A stretch of 64,000 nt of DNA from Candidatus Scybalocola faecavium (GTDB taxonomy: Bacteria; Bacillota; Clostridia; Lachnospirales; Lachnospiraceae), in NCBI GenBank assembly GCA_018713145.1, contig DVFP01000028.1, positions 1 through 64,000 of the forward strand, written 5' to 3'. The position numbers and the translations under genes were made by a program. Shown here in pieces: positions 53,660-63,496 of this stretch (positions are counted from its first letter, which is position 1; the number at the start of each line of letters is the position of its first letter). Under the pieces are notes generated by a model. It was not told where the DNA came from. It did not search any database and saw only the letters and a program-made list of their open reading frames with translations.

Positions 53660-55170
53660 CAGATCATCACCTCCATGATTTTTTCTGTAGTAAAGCCATC
53701 GGTTCTGCTTAAAACAGACGCGATCTTTCCGTCTTTCATAACAAGCAGCCGGTCTGACATACCCATAACTTCCGGAAGCTCATCGGAAATCAGCAAAATT
53801 GCTCTTTTCTTCTCCTTTGCTTCATTTTCCAGGACTTGATAAATATAGGATTTAACGCCTACATCCACACCGCGTGTCGGGCAGTCAAGAATAATAAAAT
53901 CCAGTGATTTTAACAGCCATCGGCTCAAATTCACTTTTTGTTTATTTCCTCCGGACATACTGTTAACCGGAGCATCAATCGATTCACACTTAATTTCAAA
54001 AGCTTCCTTGGCGTTTTGAGCCATTTTCCTCTCTCTTTTTGGATTTACAAAACCTAATGGACCGGCCAGCATTTTTAATGAAGGCACCTGGAGATTTAAG
54101 GCCACCGATGCCTGCAGCATCAATCCCTCAGAATCCCGGTCTTTAGAAAGATAAGCACCATGGTTATTTATCAGATCTCTGGATTTTTTTACCACCTTTT
54201 CACCTTTTGATGTATGAATAACAATCTGGCCTTTCCGTATCTTTTCTTTAGCAAATAATGTGCGTCCCAAATCGTGGATACCGCCGTCAGACAATCCGCA
54301 TACTCCAAGGATCTCCCCGGCATGAAGCTCAAAAGAAACATCTTTTAATTTATCGGTACACAAATCTTTTACAGAAAGAACAACCTTTTCATCATGGCTT
54401 TCCTCCTGATCCTCCCGGTAATAGTGCTGATTCATTTCTCTGCCGATCATCAGCCGCTTCATTTCATCCAAATCAAAATCTTTATGCTGGATTGTCTTAA
54501 TCACATGTCCGTCTCTAAGAACGGTAATACTGTCACAAAGCTCTAACGTCTCCTCCAAGTCGTGGGAGATCATTACGATGGAATGGCCAGCTTTGACAAA
54601 ATCATCCATGATTTTATATAAGATTGATCGGTTATCATGAGATAAAGCCTGAGTCACTTCATCTAAAACAAGGATTTCCGGATCCTGAATCAAAGCTTTC
54701 GTCAGCTCCACTAATTTTCTTTGCTCAATGGAAAGATCCTGAGCAAGGGCATTTAAGGGAATATTTCCAAAACCATACCGTTTCAGGGATTCCTCCGCAG
54801 CTTTATTCATGGCCTTTGTATCCAAAAATCCGCCGTGAGTATACGGCTGAGTGTGGCCCATAAACATATTGATAGCCACAGGAAGAGTTCCTAAAACGCC
54901 CAGCTCCTGCACCACCATGGCAACTCTTTTCTGATTCGCCTCAAGAGGACTTTTAGGGGCATATTCTTCCCCGTTTAAATACATCTTTCCGCTGGTAGGC
55001 GTAAGGATACCGCAAAGCTGAGATGTAAATGTAGATTTTCCAGAGCCGTTTTCTCCGATCAGCCCACGTATCTCTCCGCGGCGCAGTTGAAAGTCAATAT
55101 CACAATTTGCGTGAGTCACGCCAAACCATTTATTAATTTTTTCAGTTTTTAAAATAATATCTTCTGTCAT
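53659..55170 (-). CDS. Sugar ABC transporter ATPase (RbsA/MglA-like), 503 aa
   Basis: Two ATPase domains in one chain. The first has GLIGENGSGKSTF (Walker A), signature LSIEQRK and LVLDEVTQAL. The second has a degenerate Walker A (CGLSDGGIHDLG) but a clear signature MSGGNKQKV and ILDCPTRGVDVG. This asymmetry is normal in the RbsA/MglA group. It energises import of a monosaccharide or glycoside. Confidence 0.92.
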   Translation of the reverse strand: MTEDIILKTEKINKWFGVTHANCDIDFQLRRGEIRGLIGENGSGKSTFTSQLCGILTPTSGKMYLNGEEYAPKSPLEANQKRVAMVVQELGVLGTLPVAINMFMGHTQPYTHGGFLDTKAMNKAAEESLKRYGFGNIPLNALAQDLSIEQRKLVELTKALIQDPEILVLDEVTQALSHDNRSILYKIMDDFVKAGHSIVMISHDLEETLELCDSITVLRDGHVIKTIQHKDFDLDEMKRLMIGREMNQHYYREDQEESHDEKVVLSVKDLCTDKLKDVSFELHAGEILGVCGLSDGGIHDLGRTLFAKEKIRKGQIVIHTSKGEKVVKKSRDLINNHGAYLSKDRDSEGLMLQASVALNLQVPSLKMLAGPLGFVNPKRERKMAQNAKEAFEIKCESIDAPVNSMSGGNKQKVNLSRWLLKSLDFIILDCPTRGVDVGVKSYIYQVLENEAKEKKRAILLISDELPEVMGMSDRLLVMKDGKIASVLSRTDGFTTEKIMEVMI

Positions 55171-55188
55171 TATGGGATACTCCTTTCA

Positions 55189-56181
55189 CTATTTGGACAC
55201 TCCTTTATAATTGAGTTTTGAAAGAATACCGCACAGAACAACAATCACGCCCAGCATAATATTCTGCCCTGTACCAGACGGAACGCCAAGTAATGTAAGG
55301 CAGTTAAACAAGCCGGCGATCAACAGCGATCCAAGCAGTACCCCTGCGGGAACACCAATGACGGATTCAAAGGATGTGGCCAGCAGGAAAACGGCCAAAG
55401 ACTGAAAGATCTGAGACACAGAGTTCATTCCGGTAACAACGGTAAGATGTCCGTTAAAGCTAATGTAGCACATAGCTGCGGTTCCAATAAAAAGTCCGCC
55501 GATAATGGTTCCTAAAAGCATAGTTTTATTTTTCTTTACGCCCATGGCTTCCGATACAGAAGGATTACAACCGATCGCACGGATATTCATACCAATGGCC
55601 GTCCGATTATACAGAAAATAGCACACAACAAAACCGCAAAGCCAGATAATAATACTTCCGGGAATTAAACCGGCGCCCCGGTAAGCTTCCATACGAAGTC
55701 CTGAAATCCCGTTGGATGAAAGGTATTCTGAATAAAGTCCCATAATCGCTTCCCAGATCAAAGCCATACCAAGTCCGGCAATCCAGGATGGTATTTTCAA
55801 TTTCAATCCTAAATATACAGTAACAAATTCGCAAACCGCTGCGCTGATCAGACAGCCTAAGATCAGTCCTACATAACCCAAGTTAGCGTAACATGCCAGA
55901 TAAGCGCCAATATTTCCGGTCAGAATCACAACAGCGCCCACCGAAAGATCTACGATGCCGCTGGTCATTATAAAGACCATTCCATATCCTACAAGTCCCG
56001 GATAGACTGCATGGGATATGGTTGAAATTATATTGGTTTTTGTAAAGAAACGGCCTCCGGTCAAAATATTGGCCAGCACAAACAGTAAGATGTACCCGGC
56101 AAAAAAGATAATCACTTTCCGCGCTTTTGTGCTTTTCACATGACTGCCTGTTTCTTTTCCCAAAGCTCCAAACACAAGCAT
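55189..56181 (-). CDS. Sugar ABC transporter permease, 330 aa
   Basis: Hydrophobic permease with GIVDLSVGAVVILTGNIGAYL near 80 and the contact loop AIGCNPSVSEAMGVKKNKT near 210. It is a paralog of the 52697 permease, so the importer probably has two different membrane subunits. It lies 18 bases upstream of the ATPase gene and 61 bases after the binding-protein gene. Confidence 0.9.
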   Translation of the reverse strand: MLVFGALGKETGSHVKSTKARKVIIFFAGYILLFVLANILTGGRFFTKTNIISTISHAVYPGLVGYGMVFIMTSGIVDLSVGAVVILTGNIGAYLACYANLGYVGLILGCLISAAVCEFVTVYLGLKLKIPSWIAGLGMALIWEAIMGLYSEYLSSNGISGLRMEAYRGAGLIPGSIIIWLCGFVVCYFLYNRTAIGMNIRAIGCNPSVSEAMGVKKNKTMLLGTIIGGLFIGTAAMCYISFNGHLTVVTGMNSVSQIFQSLAVFLLATSFESVIGVPAGVLLGSLLIAGLFNCLTLLGVPSGTGQNIMLGVIVVLCGILSKLNYKGVSK

Positions 56182-56242
56182 TTCCTCCTTTTTCCGATCC
56201 GGTCTTTCCGACCATCGAAGGATCCTTTAAAAGGACCCTTCT

Positions 56243-57445
56243 TTATTTCAAACCAGCGGCTGACATTTCTTCGTCAGAAATCATTCCGGCATCATACTTT
56301 GCCTGAAGACGGCTTTCCAAAGAATAGGTTTTTACAACATTTTCTTCAAAGTCTTCCAGAGACATACCCAGCATTGCCTGAATCTCGTCCGCCATATAAA
56401 TGTTGTCTTCTGCGATATATTTTGTAAACAGATCCTGCTGTTCTACCGGAATCGGGAAAGCCGGAACCATGTCTACTAACGGTGCGGAACCATCTTCATC
56501 CGTCATTGGGGTGCCTTCCAAAGCGTTGATCAACAGAACTGATGAATATGTACCGCTGACAAGGAAATCACCGATCAAAAAGTCTACATAGTCTTCCTCT
56601 TTCATAGACTGAAGAATCGTCTGGTCAAAGTCCGCAGTAATGATCTTCATATTATGGTCATCATATTTTCTTAAAGTTTCTAAAGCTGCTGTACCAAAAG
56701 TAGATGCTCCTGTCGCCATAATACAGTCGGCGTCCGGATTGGCAAGATACATATCCTCCGCCTGAGTGACAGCCTGATTGGAATCATCGGTATGCTGTTC
56801 TCCAAGAACCATACCCCCGGCCTCTTCAAAAACATCTCTAAAGCCTTCGATTCTCGGTGTCCCGGAAGCATCGCCGATACCGGAAGCCAGGATAAACGCG
56901 GTTTCATATCCTTGATCCAGAGCAAATTCGGCCATCTGAACGCCATAAGAATAGTTATCCGGTGTAACGCCTCCTTTGTACATAGTGTAATTTTCTTCCA
57001 ATCTTTCGATAATCGCCTTATCTGTAGGAACTTTATCAGACAATGTAAACGGAACCTGGGCATCTTCACAGATCTGTGCAACGGTTTCATATAAGGAATC
57101 ATTCGGAATCCAAAGAACCAGGCCGTCAACGCCGGAAGCAATCATATTTTCCACATCCGTAACTAACTGATCCAGCGAGCCATTGTTGCAAACACTCTGT
57201 GCAGTATAACCGCAGGATTCAATGGCATGTTTCGTATTATTTGCCAATGTATCCAGGGCATAATCGCCGGAAGCAAAGTAATTGTATCCGATAACCCCTT
57301 TACTTTCCCCTCCGGTCTCTGATGTACTGTTTTGAGCGGATGCTGATGAATCTGAAGTTCCTCCCCCGGAAGTTGTTTCAACACATGCGCCTAATGAAAC
57401 CACCATAGACATTGCCAGTAAAATTGATACAGCCTTTTTGTTCAT
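56243..57445 (-). CDS. Sugar-binding lipoprotein of the ABC importer, 400 aa
   Basis: Signal peptide with lipobox VSLGAC (lipid-modified C21), a Ser/Thr/Gly linker, then a type 1 periplasmic binding fold (VIGYNYFASGDYALDTLAN; IITADFDQTILQSM). It is the first gene of the importer, directly after the island promoter. It probably recognises the sugar part of the glycoside or a related sugar. Confidence 0.9.
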   Translation of the reverse strand: MNKKAVSILLAMSMVVSLGACVETTSGGGTSDSSASAQNSTSETGGESKGVIGYNYFASGDYALDTLANNTKHAIESCGYTAQSVCNNGSLDQLVTDVENMIASGVDGLVLWIPNDSLYETVAQICEDAQVPFTLSDKVPTDKAIIERLEENYTMYKGGVTPDNYSYGVQMAEFALDQGYETAFILASGIGDASGTPRIEGFRDVFEEAGGMVLGEQHTDDSNQAVTQAEDMYLANPDADCIMATGASTFGTAALETLRKYDDHNMKIITADFDQTILQSMKEEDYVDFLIGDFLVSGTYSSVLLINALEGTPMTDEDGSAPLVDMVPAFPIPVEQQDLFTKYIAEDNIYMADEIQAMLGMSLEDFEENVVKTYSLESRLQAKYDAGMISDEEMSAAGLK

Positions 57446-57485
57446 AATTTTTTATCCTCCTCTTTTAAATCATTTGTTGTACCAA

Positions 57486-57529
57486 ATTATATCTATTTTT
57501 TTAGGCCATATCCATTTTGTTTTTGGCAT
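57486..57529 (-). promoter_or_regulatory. C-glycoside island promoter with activator half-site
   Basis: Minus-strand -10 TATAAT (57486-57491) with a poor -35 (TGGATA, 57509-57514). Directly upstream is ATGCCAAAAAC (57519-57529), repeated at 57603-57613. Weak -35 plus an adjacent repeat fits activation, presumably by the AraC-type regulator encoded upstream. Confidence 0.6.
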
Positions 57530-57602
57530 TTTTCACATATTTATGTTGCGTTTTCAGGATATTCGAAAATTTTTAGCTGTGCAAATTAAAAATTAATGCA
57601 TA

Positions 57603-57613
57603 GTTTTTGGCAT
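57603..57613 (-). promoter_or_regulatory. Distal ATGCCAAAAAC repeat
   Basis: Exact 11-base copy of the site at 57519-57529, 84 bases farther upstream, which equals eight helical turns. It may be a distal AraC-type half-site. Confidence 0.5.
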
Positions 57614-57637
57614 AATGCAAAATAAGCATGATTAATG

Positions 57638-57670
57638 AAAAACAGGCATTGTGCTTACGCACAATGCCTG
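57638..57670 (-). terminator. Terminator of the AraC-GH39 gene
   Basis: 12-bp perfect stem CAGGCATTGTGC/GCACAATGCCTG with a 4-base loop, followed on the minus strand by TTTTT. It separates the regulator from the island promoter. Confidence 0.88.
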
Positions 57671-57688
57671 CATAATAGGATATAATTT

Positions 57689-60109
57689 TTACATTTGATG
57701 GATAATATGGATATATTGAAATTCCTGAGGTTCTAAATCCGCTTCAAATTCCAGCAGTTCATTTTCTACCATCACTGTCCGGATCTGCATTTCCGGCTGA
57801 CTGGCCGCTTTAATGTATTCAATATCCTCTTTTGTAAGAGACATCATTTCCTCCAGATCCTGCCAGCACTTAAGAGCATTTCCGTGGTCCTCATTGACCT
57901 TATGGAACCGAATGATCCATTTGCCGTTTTGAACCCCTTCAATGTGGTATCGGATTCGTAAATTAAAGCTGTCTGAAAAATACTGAGAAACATTTTTAAC
58001 TGAAAGCTCATCTTCTCTCAGCTGATAATAGTAATAGTTTGGATGCTTGCAATTATGGCATAATATTGTAAAATGACCATGCCCATCTGTAGTCACAATG
58101 GTATTTTCAGTTTTTTCCAGCATGACTCTTTTCAAATTTTTCAAAAAAGACATCGCCCAAAAGGCTGGTTTGCGAATACTATCCCTGCTGAGCAGTCCTC
58201 CGCCTCCATTCATGATCCTGCGGGAATCTTTATAATCGCCAATCAGATCCGATCCAGGCCAGTATGCAGCATATTCCACCTGATCAAGGCAATCCAGCAT
58301 ATTTTTGATGATATAAGCCCCTTTAAACACAGTATCATTGAGAAGATTCCTGTTGCTTACCGTAAAATTCCATTCTGTCACAAAAAGCTTTACACTTCCC
58401 ATTCCGCTCAATTCCATATATTCCCGGGTCTTTTTAATCTGATGGAGGATATAATCCGGATCGTATAACGGAAAAAAGGCTTTCACATCATCTTTGTGTA
58501 CCGGCATCACCGGATAGCAATAAATCGAAATAAAATCCGGAACCGTACCATAATTTCTCCACATCTGGAGCAATTCCTGCAGAGAATGACCTTTCTGCAT
58601 CAGGGCAAAGCCTCCTCCCCCGACCATCGTTGCACCGGAGAGTTCCCGAAAAGCATTTTTTGTTGTGTCGAAATAGGAAAAATACTGTTCCGGTGACATT
58701 GAAGGATCATACCATTCCTCAATAATCCATCGGGACATTTCCTCCTCGCCATACAAAGCGTAATAATGATGCAAAAAATCTACAACAAATTCCCGATGAT
58801 CTTCTTCACCAGAAAAAAAATTATCCCTTTTTGTGTCTATAATATAATTATCTGTATTACTCAAAATAATATCCGGCTTAAACCCTAACTCAATAAACGG
58901 ATGAATTCCATTAGACACTAAAAAGTCAATAATATAATCCAATTTTGAAAAGTTATATTTTTTCCCATTTTCCTCCCGTTCCTGGACCATAAATAATTCC
59001 GGTGCCCAAATATCCCAAAATCTTGCATATTTTATTCCGATCTGATTTTTAAACAACAGAATCTGTTCCTGAATCTCGGTCAGCAAAAGATCCTTTGCCC
59101 GTCCCACATTTAAAACATCTTTCCATTGGAGTCCATAAGTATTTTGTCTGCGGCTGTCAATATTTAGCAAAACTTCTTCCCAATTACTTTCACTTTTATC
59201 TTGAGGATGGTTTAAAACATACTGCTTTACCTTTTCTTCAAGCATATGCTGCTGTTCCTTAAATTGAACGTCATCTTCCTGAGATAATACTCTGTTTTTT
59301 TGCCGGAACTGGACCGGTGTCATATCATATTTCTTTTTAATAGCCTTTCCTAAAGCTGCTGATCCTGCAAAGCCATTATCTAAAGCAATATCCAGTATGG
59401 TTTTATTAGTATTGATAAGCTCTTCCTCTGCATTTTCCAGACGGAGATCATTTAAATATTGCAAAAAAGAGCATCCCAGCTGTTTTTTAATATATTTGCT
59501 CACATATTCCTGGGTCAGGTGAAGATATTCAGACAAACCATGAAGGCTGATCTCACCATTATAGTTCGTATTCACATATTGGATGATCCGGTTCAGCCTT
59601 TTTTCATCCTGGCTCTTTTTTAAATCCTGATACTCAGGTTCATATTCAAAATTTCTTATAAGGACATAAAGAAATCGATACAGTATACTAAGAAGCGTTA
59701 AATAATTTGCACCAGCTCCATACTGGAGCTGGCTGATCAAACGATTCAAAATGCTTTCCAGTCTGCCATATGCCTGCCCCCCTTCCATTGTTGAGTTACA
59801 GGCTATAAAAATACTATCTTTTCCCATAATACGGCAGATTTTTCCAAGATTTATCCGAATTTCAAGAAACAGAGCGTCTTCTCCATACATAGCAACATGA
59901 AACTTGTCTCCAGGTTTTATATACGCAAAATCGCTTTCCCTTAAAATATATTTTTCGTCATTTTCTTTTAATTCTACCGTGCCTCCCAAAACAAACAGGA
60001 ATTTCGCATCATAGGTGACACCGGCATATCTTAAATAACGATTAACCATTGTCAGTTGAAAAACATCATCGATCTTCATGTGATGCATATTCAAGTCCAT
60101 ATTTTTCAT
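57689..60109 (-). CDS. AraC-family regulator fused to a GH39-like domain, 806 aa
   Basis: Three parts. Residues 1-90 form a cupin-like sensor (LRESDFAYIKPGDKFHVAM). Residues 165-272 form two AraC helix-turn-helix motifs (HGLSEYLHLTQEYVSKYIKK; TILDIALDNGFAGSAALGKA). Residues 300-700 resemble a GH39 beta-xylosidase barrel. The GH39 nucleophile motif is kept (FVTEWNF near 578), but the acid/base NEP is changed (IEEWYDP near 460), so the barrel may bind rather than cleave sugar. It lies upstream of the island and is its likely activator. Confidence 0.85.
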   Translation of the reverse strand: MKNMDLNMHHMKIDDVFQLTMVNRYLRYAGVTYDAKFLFVLGGTVELKENDEKYILRESDFAYIKPGDKFHVAMYGEDALFLEIRINLGKICRIMGKDSIFIACNSTMEGGQAYGRLESILNRLISQLQYGAGANYLTLLSILYRFLYVLIRNFEYEPEYQDLKKSQDEKRLNRIIQYVNTNYNGEISLHGLSEYLHLTQEYVSKYIKKQLGCSFLQYLNDLRLENAEEELINTNKTILDIALDNGFAGSAALGKAIKKKYDMTPVQFRQKNRVLSQEDDVQFKEQQHMLEEKVKQYVLNHPQDKSESNWEEVLLNIDSRRQNTYGLQWKDVLNVGRAKDLLLTEIQEQILLFKNQIGIKYARFWDIWAPELFMVQEREENGKKYNFSKLDYIIDFLVSNGIHPFIELGFKPDIILSNTDNYIIDTKRDNFFSGEEDHREFVVDFLHHYYALYGEEEMSRWIIEEWYDPSMSPEQYFSYFDTTKNAFRELSGATMVGGGGFALMQKGHSLQELLQMWRNYGTVPDFISIYCYPVMPVHKDDVKAFFPLYDPDYILHQIKKTREYMELSGMGSVKLFVTEWNFTVSNRNLLNDTVFKGAYIIKNMLDCLDQVEYAAYWPGSDLIGDYKDSRRIMNGGGGLLSRDSIRKPAFWAMSFLKNLKRVMLEKTENTIVTTDGHGHFTILCHNCKHPNYYYYQLREDELSVKNVSQYFSDSFNLRIRYHIEGVQNGKWIIRFHKVNEDHGNALKCWQDLEEMMSLTKEDIEYIKAASQPEMQIRTVMVENELLEFEADLEPQEFQYIHIIHQM

Positions 60110-60252
60110 CCCCTAATAGTTTATATTTACCTGTCTCCCCAAAATAACAGTATTATTATGGCATAGTACAATTTTTCTGTCAATTAAGTTTGCTATCCTA
60201 TACAGGCTGTGCTATGCTATATAATAGAAAATCACTTCAGGAGATGAAACAC

Positions 60253-61608
60253 ATGGCACAACAGGAAAACAAACTGGGAACCGCCCCGGTGGGACGGCTC
60301 CTCACATCATTGGCGATCCCGTGCATCACTGCGCAGGTGGTCAACCTGCTGTACAATATTGTGGACCGGATCTATATCGGCCACATTCCGGAGATCGGCT
60401 CCACTGCCCTGACCGGCGTAGGCGTCACATTTCCCATTATTACCATTATTTCAGCGTTTTCCGCCCTTGTGGGAAACGGCGGCGCTCCCAGAGCCTCCAT
60501 CCGCATGGGCCAAAAGGACAATGACGGAGCGGAACAGATCCTTGGCAACTGTCTTGCCTTGTCCATCGTCCTTTCCATTTTGCTGATCATTGTTTTTGAA
60601 CTCTTCGGCCAACCTTTGCTCATGCTTTTTGGCGCCAGCGAAAATACCATTGGCTATGGCTGGGATTATATGTCTATTTATGTTCTGGGAACCTTTTTTG
60701 TTACAGTGACCATGGGGCTAAACAACTTTATTTCCGCCCAGGGCTTTGCAAAAACCAGTATGATTACTGTCATTATCGGCGCGGTGATCAATATTATCCT
60801 GGACCCTATATTCATTTTTGTCTTTAATATGGGTGTTGCCGGTGCCGCCTGGGCCACCATCCTTTCCCAGGCCATTTCATGTTTGTGGGTGCTTAAGTTC
60901 CTTACGTCCCAACGAAGCATTTTGCAGATCCGCAAAAAATACATACGGATGCGCAAAGACATCCTTCTGCCGGTGGTTGCCCTGGGTGTGTCCCCATTTA
61001 TTATGCAGAGCACAGAAAGCCTGTTAAACATTTGTTTTAATATGTCTCTGCAAAAATACGGCGGCGACCTGGCTGTAGGAGCAATGACTATCCTGTCAAG
61101 CATTATGCAGTTTTTCACCCTGCCGATCATGGGCCTGGCTCAAGGCGCTCAGCCCATCATCAGCTATAACTACGGCGCCTGCAATAAGGACCGGGTGAAA
61201 AAAGCCTTCCGTCTGCTGTTTACCTGCGCGGTCATCTTTTCAACCGCCTTCTGGCTTTTAAATATGGCAGCGCCAAAGCTTTTAGTGTCCCTGTTTGCCA
61301 GCACCCAAGAGCTTCGGGACTACTCTGCCTGGGCCCTTCGGATTTATCTGGCTACAGCCTTTATGATGGGTGTTCAAAATTCCTGCCAGCAAACCTTTGT
61401 TGCCCTGGGAGAAGCAAAGATCTCCCTTTTCCTGGCACTGCTGCGTAAGGTAATATTGCTGATCCCTCTGATCTTTATTCTGCCCCTGTTTTTGGCAGAT
61501 CATGTATTTGCTGTCTTTCTGGCAGAGCCGATCGCGGATTTTCTGGCTGCCGCTACTACATTTACATGCTTTAGGGTTAAATTTTCAAAAATACTGGCAA
61601 AGATGTAA
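60253..61608 (+). CDS. MATE-family efflux transporter, 451 aa
   Basis: Twelve hydrophobic segments in two repeats (AIPCITAQVVNLLYNIVDRIYIG near 15; QGAQPIISYNYGA near 300). The pattern NLLYNIVDRIYIGHIP marks the DinF/NorM-related MATE group common in Clostridia. ATG 60253 has caggag 9 bases upstream; the track start 60190 lacks a site. It probably exports drugs or toxic metabolites by Na+ or H+ antiport. It is divergent from the AraC-GH39 gene. Confidence 0.9.
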   Translation: MAQQENKLGTAPVGRLLTSLAIPCITAQVVNLLYNIVDRIYIGHIPEIGSTALTGVGVTFPIITIISAFSALVGNGGAPRASIRMGQKDNDGAEQILGNCLALSIVLSILLIIVFELFGQPLLMLFGASENTIGYGWDYMSIYVLGTFFVTVTMGLNNFISAQGFAKTSMITVIIGAVINIILDPIFIFVFNMGVAGAAWATILSQAISCLWVLKFLTSQRSILQIRKKYIRMRKDILLPVVALGVSPFIMQSTESLLNICFNMSLQKYGGDLAVGAMTILSSIMQFFTLPIMGLAQGAQPIISYNYGACNKDRVKKAFRLLFTCAVIFSTAFWLLNMAAPKLLVSLFASTQELRDYSAWALRIYLATAFMMGVQNSCQQTFVALGEAKISLFLALLRKVILLIPLIFILPLFLADHVFAVFLAEPIADFLAAATTFTCFRVKFSKILAKM

Positions 61609-61630
61609 GCAGCAGCTTTTATCATTTCTT

Positions 61631-61655
61631 CAGGTATCCCTGAATGGGATACCTG
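61631..61655. other. Hairpin after the MATE gene
   Basis: CAGGTATCCC/GGGATACCTG with a 5-base loop, 22 bases past the stop. No T-run follows on either strand, so termination here is uncertain. Confidence 0.5.
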
Positions 61656-61677
61656 ACTCTATTATGAGCTGCCCGAC

Positions 61678-61718
61678 AAAAGGCCATGCCTGCTCAATCA
61701 GAGCCTGCATGACCTTTT
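61678..61718 (-). terminator. Terminator after the esterase gene
   Basis: The minus-strand arms AAAAGGTCATGC and GCATGGCCTTTT pair and end in TTTT. The sequence is akin to the aaaaggtcatgc part of the 135-nt repeats, so a repeat fragment may have been adopted as terminator. Confidence 0.6.
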
Positions 61719-61733
61719 AACACTTATACCGTC

Positions 61734-63320
61734 TTATTTAAAGAATACCTGAGCCATATCATACAGATACAGGTTCCATGCCTCAAAAGTATGGGCGCCG
61801 TCCGATGTGATAAAGTCGTAGTTTTCTCCAACCTCCAAAGCGTCATTATTTTCCGCAAAATCTACAAGAAGCTTGTGGGTGGCCACATGGGGCTCCAGAG
61901 ACATATCATGAACACCGTTCATGCTTAAAAGCATATTAATGGAATAGCCGTTAGCTGCGCCTTCCTCAATGGCCGGAATAATAGTATCTGTTGTATAGCT
62001 TTCTGCTTCTGCAATATCCGCAGATGGGCCGGCTGACATATTGCCAAACCAGCTGACAATATCAAGGCAGTTCACTAATGCAGAGTGCCAGGTTGTAATA
62101 GATCCCATAGAAAGGCCGGCAAAAGCCCGGTGATCGCGGCTGGCAACAATAGCCTCATCTGTTGTATCCTCTGCATAAGTCGAGTATTTTCCTTCAACAA
62201 CCGGGATCAGATCTCTTAACTCATAACCATAGGTTTCTGTAAAACCGTTTAATTCCTGGGTCCCCTCTTCACCATCATAGTATAATCCCGGGGTAACTAC
62301 GATAAAAGGCTCTGCGTCCCCGTTGGCAAACAGGTTATCTAAGATATTTACTGCATATCCGGAGCCCAGCTCACCGTCTTTGGTATCCTGCTGTGAAAAC
62401 CATTTGCCTGCATAATCTCCGCCGCCATGAAGGAGATACAGGATATTATACTGTTTGGAAGCGTCATAACCTGCCGGCAGATATACATAGGCTGTCTTTG
62501 TAATGGGTGTTGCATGGCTTAACGCGTCTCCATCCGCAAGATCCTTGGCATAATAGTAAGTATCATATTCTATTGTTTCCACAGTTCCCTGAGTATCACA
62601 AGGCTGTTTGTACTGTTCTAAAGTTTCATCTTTAATAGAAGTTGCAAGTCCATTTAAACTGTCATTAGCTCTTTCAAAGTCTTCGTCATAAACACCGGCC
62701 TGGATATAAAGCGGTCTTGTATCCTCTACATAATTTACCGGTTCCGGATTGTCTCCGGGATCTTCAAAAACACCATACTCGGCAGGGCAGTTATCTGTTG
62801 TCAGCCACATATTCTGATCAATGGCATACTGGACAACATCCGGGGCAATGTCGGTCATAAAACCGGTATTATCTGCTGTGGTTGTTAATGTACCGTCCAC
62901 ATCTTCCACTGTGGCTACCTGATCTTCAAAAAACTGACACTGGACCTCAAAGGCTTTTAACGCTTCATCGGCGGAAACAGTAGCCGTAAACTGAATCTGG
63001 GCATCTTCCACCATATAAGGTACGGTTGTCCAGTAGGCATAGTCCGTATTGGCTCCGTAAGCAGGCTGAGCGGATAATTCAGCCACATCTGTGATCACAT
63101 TTATCTCCCCATTTCCCTGGGCAGCCCCGGTTTCCTGGGCCTGGTTTTCTTCTTCCTGCGCCGCTTCAGATGCCTCTTGTGTTGCATCAGCATCCGGTGT
63201 CTGAACCGCACTTTCTGTTGCGGCGGCATTTTCCGGATTATTGGCGGAATTTCCGCAGCCGGCAATGGATGCGGCAGCGATGGCCGCAGATGTAAGAATA
63301 ACAAATCCCTTCTTCAACAT
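61734..63320 (-). CDS. Extracellular lipoprotein esterase (CE1/feruloyl-esterase-like), 528 aa
   Basis: Lipobox SIAGC (lipidated C22), a low-complexity Glu/Ala/Gln-rich linker (about 25-75), a middle region, then an alpha/beta-hydrolase esterase domain: YNILYLLHGGGD near 295 (oxyanion region), nucleophile GLSMGS near 401 and catalytic His in SDGAHTFEAWN near 508. CE1-type enzymes remove acetyl or feruloyl groups from xylan or release aromatic acids. A divergent AraC-type gene at 63497 probably controls it. Confidence 0.85.
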   Translation of the reverse strand: MLKKGFVILTSAAIAAASIAGCGNSANNPENAAATESAVQTPDADATQEASEAAQEEENQAQETGAAQGNGEINVITDVAELSAQPAYGANTDYAYWTTVPYMVEDAQIQFTATVSADEALKAFEVQCQFFEDQVATVEDVDGTLTTTADNTGFMTDIAPDVVQYAIDQNMWLTTDNCPAEYGVFEDPGDNPEPVNYVEDTRPLYIQAGVYDEDFERANDSLNGLATSIKDETLEQYKQPCDTQGTVETIEYDTYYYAKDLADGDALSHATPITKTAYVYLPAGYDASKQYNILYLLHGGGDYAGKWFSQQDTKDGELGSGYAVNILDNLFANGDAEPFIVVTPGLYYDGEEGTQELNGFTETYGYELRDLIPVVEGKYSTYAEDTTDEAIVASRDHRAFAGLSMGSITTWHSALVNCLDIVSWFGNMSAGPSADIAEAESYTTDTIIPAIEEGAANGYSINMLLSMNGVHDMSLEPHVATHKLLVDFAENNDALEVGENYDFITSDGAHTFEAWNLYLYDMAQVFFK

Positions 63321-63496
63321 TTTTCTTCCTCCTCGTTTGCTTTTTATGATAATATTGTAATAGAACTAACGTTTTAAAAAAATGTCAGAAAGAGGAAGAA
63401 CTGCTGCCATTTTTATGAATCCTTTGCCTGTTTTTCTCCAAAAAAGGAAGATTTTTTTCTTATTTGACCTATTTCGTTTAAAAAAAGGAGCCGATT

